5,388 nucleotides of DNA from Clostridia bacterium (GCA_012727745.1 JAAYGJ010000060.1:1-5388), one strand, 5' to 3'; counted from the stretch's first letter, positions 1 through 5,090 are shown. The notes: a model not told the origin generated them from the letters alone. Numbers and translations: made by a program.

Positions 1-307
1 ACCAGGCAAGATTTAGAGATAGGATGAAGATAAAGAGCGTAGCCACCAGGGGCAGATAACGCCGGCCCTCCTTGCCCATGGCCTCCTCCAGAAGCCCATA
101 GAAAAATTCCAGCACTATCTCGAGCAGGTGCTGGACCCCCCGGGGAATGTGGGATAATTTCCTGGTAGCAAAGAAAATCCCTGTTAGTAAGATAGCCATT
201 ATAATCCAGGTGTTAACCACAGTAGAATAAACTGGTATCGGTCCCAGGTGGAATACTACATGGGGCTGCACATGGGCCATAACGTCACCGAGGGCATTAA
301 ATCCCAA
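1..307 (-). CDS. atpB: F0F1 ATP synthase subunit a, N-terminal part (runs off the left edge)
   Basis: Membrane subunit a of F-type ATP synthase forms the ion half-channels facing the c-ring. The first 102 residues are visible. They include PIPVYSTVVNTW leading into a first membrane helix (about residues 29-47), the conserved loop with a HIPRGVQ stretch, the EFFYGLLEEAMGKEGRRYLP motif typical of Firmicutes subunit a, and the start of a second membrane helix (LVATLFIFIL). The essential arginine of the later helices lies outside the window. The start chosen is TTG at 305-307, because a strong AAAGGAGGG lies 8 nt upstream; the next in-frame ATG is nine codons later without a comparable site. The gene begins 4 nt after the atpI stop, so translation is probably coupled. 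The family call is firm; the exact start is slightly less so. Confidence 0.95.
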   Translation of the reverse strand, partial: MGFNALGDVMAHVQPHVVFHLGPIPVYSTVVNTWIIMAILLTGIFFATRKLSHIPRGVQHLLEIVLEFFYGLLEEAMGKEGRRYLPLVATLFIFILSLNLAW

Positions 308-311
308 TTTA

Positions 312-680
312 TTATCCCTCCTTTCTTACTATTATCATTATTATTGCTTCAGCCATGTAGGCGAGTACCTGCAAGACCAGGCCCAGTAAAGTCCCCAGGA
401 GGAACTCTATGCCCCCATAGCGGGCCAGGGCCAGCAGGGCTAAAGCCAATAGCGACCGTATCAGAGAACGGCCGAAATATATGTTAAATGCTTTCCGGGG
501 TGGTATGTTGTCCAGACCGGCAACCGCTGTCGCCTGCCACCGCTGCAATGCCAGGGAAATTATACTGGCAATTAGCAGTCCGGCCACAAAGGCCGGGTAG
601 CCAAGACTTATAGCAATAACAACTGCTGCCACCCCAATAATTAGCATTAACCTTTCATTGGTTGTTATCCTTATCTTCAT
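312..680 (-). CDS. atpI: ATP synthase protein I (AtpI/UncI-like membrane protein)
   Basis: A 122-residue, highly hydrophobic protein with four predicted membrane helices (about residues 10-27, 29-46, 72-88 and 92-117) and a basic, polar loop near residues 47-71. This size and topology, placed directly before atpB, fit AtpI, which in other bacteria assists assembly of the c-ring and, with AtpZ, has been linked to Mg2+/Ca2+ handling. Sequence conservation in this family is low, so the call rests largely on topology and position. The ATG at 678-680 lies inside atpZ (26 nt overlap) and has only a poor Shine-Dalgarno sequence (GGAAAA about 14 nt upstream). An alternative ATG at 645-647 (Met12) has AAAGG close by but would trim the N-terminus before the first helix. 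Expression is probably coupled to atpZ. Confidence 0.82.
   Translation of the reverse strand: MKIRITTNERLMLIIGVAAVVIAISLGYPAFVAGLLIASIISLALQRWQATAVAGLDNIPPRKAFNIYFGRSLIRSLLALALLALARYGGIEFLLGTLLGLVLQVLAYMAEAIIMIIVRKEG
316..324 (-). promoter_or_regulatory. Ribosome binding site deciding the TTG start of atpB
   Basis: The minus strand reads AAAGGAGGG, followed by 8 nt and then TTG. The site lies within the last codons of atpI. No ATG or GTG sits at a suitable distance, so this site argues for a true TTG initiation codon. Confidence 0.8.
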
Positions 681-951
681 TATTTATTATTGTTTTCCGC
701 TTATTTTTCCCGGAACCTGCTGCCTTGAAATCTTTTTCCAGTGCGCTCAGCTCACTCCAAATGCTGCTAAAGCCAACCGCTACTCCCGCCATTATGCCGA
801 AAAGCATTAACCATGGAGCAGTACCGAAACGGCGATCGAGCCAATTGCCACCGTAAAATCCCAGAAAAATCGCGACAATCATGGTTATGCCAAAGGATAT
901 TGCCATGTTAGCGTAGCGGGCATAATCCCAGTACCTTCGTTTTTTAACCAT
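655..951 (-). CDS. atpZ: AtpZ/AtpI-family small membrane protein (first gene of the ATP synthase operon)
   Basis: A 98-residue protein with a basic N-terminus (KKRRYW), a first membrane helix at about residues 16-36, the family signature GGNWLDRRFGTAPW (a glycine-rich turn, then LD and GT.P), a second helix at about 47-65, and a strongly charged C-terminal tail rich in K, N, D and E. This hairpin topology matches the family often annotated as 'F0F1 ATPase subunit' or 'ATPase gene 1', encoded ahead of atpI in Firmicutes. It probably acts with AtpI in ATP synthase assembly or divalent-cation supply; that role is known from other bacteria and inferred here. The start is ATG at 949-951. No strong Shine-Dalgarno sequence precedes it, only ACAGG about 15 nt upstream. 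Its 3' end overlaps atpI by 26 nt in a different frame. Confidence 0.85.
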   Translation of the reverse strand: MVKKRRYWDYARYANMAISFGITMIVAIFLGFYGGNWLDRRFGTAPWLMLFGIMAGVAVGFSSIWSELSALEKDFKAAGSGKNKRKTIINNEDKDNNQ

Positions 952-1026
952 TTTTATTAAGTTGTGCCTGTAAAAAAATTATATTCATCACTTATAGGCA
1001 AGATTAACCCGTCCTGTATGAATATA

Positions 1027-1045
1027 ATTAGCTACCATTGCTAAT
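1027..1045 (-). repeat. Inverted repeat at the predicted 5' end of the atp transcript
   Basis: ATTAGC and GCTAAT are separated by 7 nt. The element begins only a few nucleotides after the predicted transcription start, so it could form a small 5'-terminal hairpin or be a protein-binding dyad. The 6-bp AT-rich stem is weak and could be chance. Confidence 0.35.
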
Positions 1046-1053
1046 ATAAGTTA

Positions 1054-1082
1054 ATATTCTATTTATACGTCGAATTTCCTGC
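1054..1082 (-). promoter_or_regulatory. Predicted sigma-H promoter for the atpZ-atpI-atpB operon
   Basis: On the minus strand GCAGGAAAT (1074-1082) is followed by an 11-nt spacer and ATAGAATAT (1054-1062). This fits the Bacillus sigma-H consensus as I remember it (RnAGGAwWW, 11-12 nt, RnnGAATww) at every specified position. Transcription would begin near 1047-1050, giving a leader of roughly 100 nt before atpZ. The spacer and -35 edge carry TTCGACG (1068-1074), one mismatch from the Spo0A box complement TTCGACA. Sigma-H and Spo0A together govern the shift to stationary phase and sporulation. The motif match is seen in the sequence; the function is inferred. Confidence 0.6.
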
Positions 1083-1085
1083 CAA
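1056..1085 (-). promoter_or_regulatory. Possible overlapping sigma-A promoter
   Basis: The same stretch read as a vegetative promoter gives TTGGCA (1080-1085, 5 of 6 to TTGACA), an 18-nt spacer, and TAGAAT (1056-1061, 5 of 6 to TATAAT). It shares its -10 with the sigma-H candidate, so either or both holoenzymes might use this site. It is a reasonable source of growth-phase transcription for the ATP synthase operon. This is a motif match only. Confidence 0.45.
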
Positions 1086-1116
1086 TAAATTTTTTATTTA
1101 ACTAGAAATCTTATTG
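1083..1116. repeat. AT-rich inverted repeat between wecB and the atp promoter
   Basis: CAATAAATTT (1083-1092) and AAATCTTATTG (1106-1116) are complementary with one bulged base around a 13-nt loop. It lies 14 nt beyond the wecB stop and abuts the -35 region of the atp promoter. It lacks a GC-rich stem or a U-tract on the minus strand, so it does not look like a standard intrinsic terminator. It may mark an operator, or simply AT-rich DNA. Confidence 0.3.
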
Positions 1117-1121
1117 ACATT

Positions 1122-1137
1122 GCTAGCTAGCTAGCTA
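1122..1137. repeat. Short tandem repeat (GCTA)4 over the wecB stop codon
   Basis: Four perfect copies of GCTA, self-complementary on both strands. The wecB stop TAG (1131-1133) lies inside. Gain or loss of units downstream of the stop would not alter the protein, because the TAG is reached first. Confidence 0.6.
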
Positions 1138-2300
1138 TCTTTTTCACATGGTTGAAAATCCTGGGGCCTGGTCTGCCGTAAGCCTAAATAATGCTTAAGC
1201 GCCGCACCAATACGGCTGCAGGCCCGCCCGTCACCGTAAGGGTTAACCGCCCGGGCCATCTGTAAATAAAGCTGCTGTTTTTCCAGCAGTTCACAGCTGG
1301 CCTGGATAATGTTAAGGCGGTCTGTTCCTACCAGACGTACTGTACCGGCAGCCACCGCTTCCGGCCGTTCAGTAACATCTCGCAGGACAAGTACAGGCTT
1401 GCCCAGAGCCGGTGCTTCTTCCTGGAGACCGCCGGAATCAGTCATAACCAGATAGGATCTGGCCATCAGGTTGGCGAATGGCTCGTAGTCCAGCGGGTCA
1501 ACAAGGGTAATCCGCTCCCGCCCGCCGAGCAATTCTGTCGCTACCTGGCGTACCCGGGGGTTGTAGTGGACGGGGAAAATAACCTCTACATCTTGATAAC
1601 GTTGTATTATTTCAACCAGGGCAGTAAAAATCTCTCTCAGCGGCTGGCCCCAGTTTTCCCGGCGATGAGCTGTAACTAGAATAACCCGCCGCCGCTTAAA
1701 ATCGATAGCTTGCAGCCGGGGGTCAGAAAACCGATAGTCAGGGCGGACAGTGGCCTGTAAAGCGTCTATTACAGTATTGCCGGTAACATAGATATCCCTG
1801 GCCGGGATGCCCTCCGCCAGGAGGTTATCCCGGGCTGTAGCTGTAGGGGCAAAATGAATATCAGTCAGGGCTGCCGCCAGGCGACGGTTCATTTCTTCCG
1901 GGAAAGGGGCATAGCGGTTGCCGGTGCGCAAGCCTGCTTCCACATGGCCTACTTTTATCTGCCGGTAGAAGGCTGCCAGGGCGGCGGCAAAGGTAGTAGT
2001 AGTATCGCCATGGACTAGCACTATGTCAGGGCGGGCTGTTTGTAAAACCCTGGCAAGGCCATTTAATGCCCGCGAAGTGACTTGCTCCAGGGTTTGGCCT
2101 TTGCTCATTATATCTAGATCATAATCGGGGGTAATTTGAAAAAGGCGCAGCACCTGGTCCAGCATTTCCCGGTGCTGGGCTGTCACCGCTACCTGGCAGC
2201 TGAACTCCTGCGGGTGACGGCTTAATTCTTTTATCAACGGTGCCAATTTTATCGCTTCAGGGCGGGTACCAAACACTACCAGCACCTTAAACGGTTGCAT
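1131..2300 (-). CDS. wecB: UDP-N-acetylglucosamine 2-epimerase, non-hydrolysing
   Basis: This cytoplasmic GT-B-fold enzyme interconverts UDP-GlcNAc and UDP-ManNAc, feeding teichoic-acid linkage units or other envelope polysaccharides. At 389 residues it is about normal family length (370-390). Visible signatures are GTRPEAIKLAP (11-21), VHGDTTTTFAAALAAF (96-111), GHVEAGLRTG (118-127), PEEMNRR (134-140), TAHRREN (210-216), PVHYNP (243-248), TDSGGLQEEAPALGKPVLVLR (287-307) and TERPEA (310-315). Asp99, Glu121, Glu135 and His212 line up with the catalytic and binding residues described for E. coli WecB. The start is ATG at 2298-2300, with AGGAGG 7 nt upstream (2308-2313). In Bacillus relatives the same gene, called mnaA, sits just before the atp operon. 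The gene looks intact, with a short polar C-terminal tail. Confidence 0.96.
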   Translation of the reverse strand: MQPFKVLVVFGTRPEAIKLAPLIKELSRHPQEFSCQVAVTAQHREMLDQVLRLFQITPDYDLDIMSKGQTLEQVTSRALNGLARVLQTARPDIVLVHGDTTTTFAAALAAFYRQIKVGHVEAGLRTGNRYAPFPEEMNRRLAAALTDIHFAPTATARDNLLAEGIPARDIYVTGNTVIDALQATVRPDYRFSDPRLQAIDFKRRRVILVTAHRRENWGQPLREIFTALVEIIQRYQDVEVIFPVHYNPRVRQVATELLGGRERITLVDPLDYEPFANLMARSYLVMTDSGGLQEEAPALGKPVLVLRDVTERPEAVAAGTVRLVGTDRLNIIQASCELLEKQQLYLQMARAVNPYGDGRACSRIGAALKHYLGLRQTRPQDFQPCEKDS

Positions 2301-2342
2301 CTAAATTCCTCCTGTTTGGGCTGTAAGAAGTGCGATTTAGGG

Positions 2343-2382
2343 AATGAGAAGCGGGAAGCGCTCTCACCTCCCACTTCTCATT
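2343..2382 (-). repeat. 14-bp hairpin spanning the end of the MazG-like gene
   Basis: On the minus strand AATGAGAAGTGGGA and TCCCGCTTCTCATT can pair over 14 bp (one G-U) around a 12-nt loop. The 5' arm contains the stop codon TGA of the MazG-like gene, and the 3' arm ends about 30 nt before the wecB ribosome site. No U-run follows, so it is not a typical terminator; it may affect mRNA processing or stability between the two genes. The 5' arm recurs near 5153-5165. Confidence 0.6.
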
Positions 2383-2686
2383 TAAGGTATCCCTTAGCCT
2401 TTAATTTGGCAATATGTTCGTCCAGGGCCTGCTGGATGTCAATACCATACTGTTCTTCCAATACAAACATCAGCGAAACTGCTGTCTGGGCTACATCCAA
2501 AAGTTCTCGGGTAATGGCCTCTCTGACCGCCACGGTATCCAGATTAACCTGTTCACCGCTTAGGCCCCGCAATTTGCCGATAGCCTGGGCCAGCTCCCCG
2601 GCTTCCTCCATTAACTTTAAGGTCGTGGACTCTATAGTGGGCGTAAGGTTGTCCAAGCGGGGCAAAGTAATAGTCTTTTGCTGCAC
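2378..2686 (-). CDS. MazG-like nucleotide pyrophosphohydrolase family protein
   Basis: A 102-residue, all-alpha protein. Residues 25-35 (LMEEAGELAQA) carry the EExxE metal-binding motif (Glu27, Glu28, Glu31), and residues 61-64 (ELLD) carry the paired ExxD motif. Together these form the Mg2+ site of the all-alpha NTP pyrophosphatase superfamily (MazG, dUTPase, DCTPP1). Single-domain proteins of this size are commonly labelled MazG-like; which nucleotide is cleaved cannot be told. The start is GTG at 2684-2686, with AGGAGG 9 nt upstream (2696-2701). It lies 55 nt after the dCMP deaminase gene, which suggests a role in deoxypyrimidine pool balance or removal of damaged nucleotides (inference). 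The last codon and stop fall inside a repeat shared with the phosphatase gene at the right edge. Confidence 0.85.
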   Translation of the reverse strand: MQQKTITLPRLDNLTPTIESTTLKLMEEAGELAQAIGKLRGLSGEQVNLDTVAVREAITRELLDVAQTAVSLMFVLEEQYGIDIQQALDEHIAKLKAKGYLK

Positions 2687-2706
2687 AGCAGCTCGCCTCC
2701 TGTGTA

Positions 2707-2724
2707 GGATGTAAGATGTGAGAA
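2707..2724. repeat. Degenerate purine-rich intergenic repeat
   Basis: The plus strand reads GGATGTAAGATGTGAGAA, with an internal near-duplication of GATGTRAGA. It resembles, loosely, the AATGAGAAGYGGGA elements at 2343-2382 and 5153-5170. It lies in the 55-nt gap between the deaminase and MazG-like genes, just upstream of the latter's ribosome site. Membership in the same repeat family is suggested, not proven. Confidence 0.35.
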
Positions 2725-2741
2725 TAATTTTCTCCAGCTTA

Positions 2742-3158
2742 TTAATCCGTTACCGGCAAATGAACAATTTCGACCCAGGGCGCCAGGGCAAACCAATCAA
2801 AATCCGGCGGGTATTCCCTGGCATATACCACCCTGCTTATCCCTGAAGAAATAATCAATTTGGCACACTCAGCACAGGGCTGGTCAGTGATATAGATCGT
2901 TGCGCCGTTGCGCTCTTCGGGTGTACATTCCAGCAGGGCGTTTACCTCAGCGTGAATCGTCCGCCGGCAGTGCCCGTTGACTAAAAAGCAGCCTGCTTCA
3001 TCACAATGGGGCAGCTTGGCCGGACTGCCGTTATAGCCGGTCCCTTTGATGCGCCGGTCTTTAACAACTACTGCCCCAACCATCCGCCGGGGGCAAGTGC
3101 TGCGTTCCGCTACCCGAAAAGCTATATCAAGAAAGTAGGTGTCCCAATCTTTACGCAT
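2742..3158 (-). CDS. comEB: dCMP deaminase (ComEB-type cytidine/deoxycytidylate deaminase)
   Basis: A zinc enzyme that deaminates dCMP to dUMP, the substrate for thymidylate synthase. With the chosen start the protein has 138 residues. It shows the N-terminal WDTYFLDIAFRVAERSTCPR block, GTGYNGSP (39-46), HCDEAGC (51-57), the catalytic HAE (His69, Glu71) and PCAEC (94-98) with zinc ligands Cys95 and Cys98. The HCDE.GC cluster is typical of dCMP rather than free cytidine deaminases. The frame is open to a GTG at 3174-3176, but ATG at 3156-3158 is preferred: GGGGGAGG lies 8 nt upstream and the N-terminus then matches the family. The name comEB comes from the Bacillus competence operon, but no other competence gene is present here. 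The gene lies between glyA and the MazG-like gene. Confidence 0.94.
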   Translation of the reverse strand: MRKDWDTYFLDIAFRVAERSTCPRRMVGAVVVKDRRIKGTGYNGSPAKLPHCDEAGCFLVNGHCRRTIHAEVNALLECTPEERNGATIYITDQPCAECAKLIISSGISRVVYAREYPPDFDWFALAPWVEIVHLPVTD

Positions 3159-3166
3159 TTGCCTTG

Positions 3167-3173
3167 CCTCCCC
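3167..3173 (-). promoter_or_regulatory. Ribosome binding site deciding the dCMP deaminase start
   Basis: The minus strand reads GGGGAGG, then 8 nt, then ATG (3158). The longer GTG reading (3176) would place this site inside the coding sequence, which argues against it. Confidence 0.75.
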
Positions 3174-3182
3174 CACTATGGC

Positions 3183-3221
3183 GCTAGTTCCCTGTTTCCC
3201 GAGGCGGAGCAGGGAACTAGC
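3183..3221 (-). repeat. Perfect 12-bp inverted repeat between glyA and the dCMP deaminase
   Basis: GCTAGTTCCCTG (3183-3194) and CAGGGAACTAGC (3210-3221) are exact reverse complements around a 15-nt loop. In the minus-strand transcript the hairpin follows the glyA stop and ends 9 nt before the deaminase ribosome site. No U-tract follows, so it is more likely an mRNA stability or processing element, or a regulator of the downstream gene, than an intrinsic terminator. Confidence 0.7.
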
Positions 3222-3224
3222 TAA

Positions 3225-3238
3225 AAGGCTCTAGCCTT
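3225..3238 (-). terminator. Weak terminator-like palindrome just after glyA
   Basis: The minus strand reads AAGGCTAGAGCCTT followed by TTAG, starting 3 nt after the glyA stop (3242-3244). A 5-6 bp stem with a run of only four U is short for an intrinsic terminator, so it would be leaky at best. It sits directly before the stronger 12-bp hairpin. Confidence 0.3.
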
Positions 3239-3241
3239 CCC

Positions 3242-4492
3242 TCAGCCCAGCTCGGCATATAAAGGAAAGGCCTGACACAGTTCTTCCACCAGGCCCCGGG
3301 CCTGGTTTAGCTTATCTTCATCCGGGCCGTAGGAAAGGGCCAGATCAATTGCCCGCGCCACCTGACGCATGGCGTCGGTTCCCATACCACGGCTGGTAAG
3401 AGCTGCTGAACCCAGGCGAATGCCGCTGGTAATGCCCGGTTTTTGCGGGTCAAAAGGTATAGCGTTTTTATTGACGGTTATCTGCACTGAGCTGAGAATA
3501 TCTTCAGCGTCACGCCCGCTGAGGCCTTTGTTGCGCAGGTCGACTAGTATTAAATGGTTATCAGTACCGCCGGATACCAGCCGGAAGCCATACTCCTTGA
3601 GGCTCTCAGCCAGGGCGGCAGCATTAGCAACAACCTGTTCCTGGTAGCGTTTAAAATCAAGCTGCATGGCTTCTTTTAAGGCTACAGCTTTGGCGGCTAT
3701 AACGTGCATTAAAGGCCCGCCCTGGATGCCAGGGAAAACCGCTTTATCAATGTCCCTGGCGTATTCGCTGGTAGTTAATATGATGCCTCCTCGAGGTCCT
3801 CGCAGGGTTTTATGGGTAGTGGTAGTGACAAACTGGGCACAGGGCACCGGGCTGGGGTGAAGGCCGGCAGCTACCAGGCCGGCGATATGGGCCATGTCGA
3901 CCATCAGCAGGGCGCCAACCTCGTCAGCAATTTCTCGGAAACGGGCGAAATCAATTAGGCGGGGGTAAGCGCTGGCACCGGCCACAATAAGTTTGGGCTT
4001 TTCCTGGCGGGCAATGCGGGCTACTTCGTCATAATTGATCTGCTCAGTTCTAGCATCAACACCGTAGAAGGAAAAATTATAGTATTTGCCGGACAGGCTT
4101 ACCGGGCTGCCGTGGGTAAGATGGCCGCCGTGGGCCAGATTCATCCCCAGCACTTTATCTCCGGGCTTGAGGACGGCCAGGTAGACGGCGGTATTGGCCT
4201 GGCTGCCAGAATGGGGCTGGACATTTGCGTGCTCGGCAGCAAATATTTGTTGCGCTCTTTCCCGGGCCAGGTTTTCTACCACATCAACCCATTCACAGCC
4301 GCCGTAATAACGATTGCCGGGATAGCCCTCGGCGTATTTATTAGTCAGAACAGAACTGTAAGCTTCCATTACTGCCGGGGTAACAAAGTTTTCTGAGGCA
4401 ATCAGTTCTAAATGTGTACGCTGGCGTTCTAACTCGCCCTTGATGGCTGCTGTTACTTCTGGGTCTGCCTGGGCCAGGCTTCGAAAATTCAT
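3242..4492 (-). CDS. glyA: Serine hydroxymethyltransferase
   Basis: A cytosolic PLP enzyme that converts serine plus tetrahydrofolate to glycine plus 5,10-methylene-THF, a main source of one-carbon units. At 416 residues it has the usual bacterial length. Signatures in order are LIASENF (30-36), KYAEGYPGNRYYGG (52-65, with Glu55), PHSGSQAN (93-100), AHGGHLTHG (120-128), DMAHIAGLVAAG (199-210, with Asp199 and His202 near the cofactor), TTTTHKTLRGPRGG (223-236, with Lys228 as the Schiff-base lysine), FPGIQGGP (253-260) and SGIRLGSAALTSRG (356-369, with Arg359 for the substrate carboxylate). All key residues are present. The start is ATG at 4490-4492, with AGGAGG 10 nt upstream (4503-4508). The gene follows rpiB, as in Bacillus, but without ywlG between them, and a possibly structured 144-nt leader precedes it. 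Confidence 0.98.
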   Translation of the reverse strand: MNFRSLAQADPEVTAAIKGELERQRTHLELIASENFVTPAVMEAYSSVLTNKYAEGYPGNRYYGGCEWVDVVENLARERAQQIFAAEHANVQPHSGSQANTAVYLAVLKPGDKVLGMNLAHGGHLTHGSPVSLSGKYYNFSFYGVDARTEQINYDEVARIARQEKPKLIVAGASAYPRLIDFARFREIADEVGALLMVDMAHIAGLVAAGLHPSPVPCAQFVTTTTHKTLRGPRGGIILTTSEYARDIDKAVFPGIQGGPLMHVIAAKAVALKEAMQLDFKRYQEQVVANAAALAESLKEYGFRLVSGGTDNHLILVDLRNKGLSGRDAEDILSSVQITVNKNAIPFDPQKPGITSGIRLGSAALTSRGMGTDAMRQVARAIDLALSYGPDEDKLNQARGLVEELCQAFPLYAELG

Positions 4493-4636
4493 CTAGTTCA
4501 TTCCTCCTTAATTAGAGTTAGGATAGGACCCTTATCTCGCCTCACATATGTAAAGGCGCCCTCCGGCAATCCTAATCCTCACCGCATTGCGTCCTGCGTG
4601 AGGGAAGACAAGCGCAACGCCTCTTGGTTTTTCCTG
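4493..4636 (-). other. Gap between rpiB and glyA with nested inverted repeats (possible structured leader)
   Basis: This 144-nt gap holds several dyads. TTAGGAT (4518-4524) pairs with ATCCTAA (4569-4575). Inside it CGCCT (4538-4542) pairs with AGGCG (4554-4558), around a central ACATATGT palindrome. Farther upstream in the transcript CCTCACGCA and TGCGGTGAGG pair with one bulge (4577-4603), and part of that element (CGCAATGC) could pair instead with GCGTTGCG (about 4614-4621). I see no T-box motif, no known riboswitch signature, no convincing sigma-A promoter and no U-tract terminator. The dyads could form a regulatory leader for glyA or be leftover repeat DNA. Confidence 0.35.
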
Positions 4637-5080
4637 TCACTTTTTACTCTCGATAGCTTTAATCTTTTCTACACGGCGAGTATGGCGTCCGCCGGCAAAC
4701 TCAGCGGCTAGCCAGGTAGCCACAATATCTACTGCCAGGCCGGGGCCGATAACCCGCTCTCCCAGGGTGAGGATATTGGCGTCGTTATGTTCCCGCGCTG
4801 CCCGGGCGGAAAAGGTATCATGGCAGAGGGCCGCCCGGATGCCGGGTACTTTGTTGGCGACTATGCAGACGCCGATCCCGGTGCCGCAGCATAGGATGCC
4901 CCGTTCATATTCTCCTGCCGCCACAGCAGCTGCCACCTGGTAAGCGTACTCGGGATAGTCGACCGAGGCGGCATCAAAAGTGCCAAAATCCTTGTAAGCC
5001 AGGCCCTGTTCCTCCAGATATTTTTTTATTACTTGTTTTAAATGATAACCGCCATGGTCGCTTCCCAGGGCAATCCGCAC
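4637..5080 (-). CDS. rpiB: Ribose-5-phosphate isomerase B
   Basis: Interconverts ribose-5-phosphate and ribulose-5-phosphate in the non-oxidative pentose phosphate pathway. With GTG at 5078-5080 the protein has 147 residues, the normal RpiB/LacAB length, and begins MRIALGSDHGG as the family does. Visible features are SDHGG (7-11), DYPEYA (41-46), the active-site loop CCGTGIG (64-70, with Cys65 matching the catalytic base of E. coli RpiB), ANKVPGIRAA (75-84), REHNDANIL (96-104, with His98) and GGRHTRRVEKI (130-140), which binds phosphate. GGAGG lies 10 nt upstream of the GTG (5091-5095). The frame is open to an ATG at 5119, but that would add 13 non-conserved residues and has no ribosome site. 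LacA/LacB-type galactose-6-phosphate isomerase is unlikely, given CGTGIG and the glyA/ywlE context. Confidence 0.95.
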   Translation of the reverse strand: MRIALGSDHGGYHLKQVIKKYLEEQGLAYKDFGTFDAASVDYPEYAYQVAAAVAAGEYERGILCCGTGIGVCIVANKVPGIRAALCHDTFSARAAREHNDANILTLGERVIGPGLAVDIVATWLAAEFAGGRHTRRVEKIKAIESKK

Positions 5081-5090
5081 TGATCTCCAC

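Noticed and set aside
248..487. 79-codon plus-strand open frame
   Set aside because: Antisense to atpB and atpI, proline-rich shadow sequence with no recognisable features.
978..983. TATAAT on the minus strand, a possible closer promoter for atpZ
   Set aside because: No acceptable -35 at 16-18 nt (TTAATC at 18 nt matches only three positions) and no extended -10, in very AT-rich DNA where TATAAT is expected by chance.
1114..1141. TTGACA followed 16 nt later by TATCTT on the plus strand, resembling a sigma-A promoter
   Set aside because: The -10 is poor and there is no plus-strand gene downstream; it would only give antisense RNA into wecB.
2295..2714. 139-codon open frame on the plus strand
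   Set aside because: Lies antisense to the MazG-like gene, its low-complexity composition resembles no family I know, and the minus-strand frame has clear motifs and a ribosome site.
3159..3176. Six-residue N-terminal extension of the dCMP deaminase from GTG 3176
   Set aside because: It would translate the GGGGGAGG ribosome site itself.
4112..4396. 94-codon plus-strand open frame, and others opposite glyA (3369-3647, 3666-3860)
   Set aside because: Antisense shadows of the strongly conserved glyA sequence, with no domain signature of their own.
4493..4636. T-box or known riboswitch before glyA
   Set aside because: No T-box core sequence and no recognisable glycine, SAM, THF or purine riboswitch consensus; kept only as an unclassified set of dyads.
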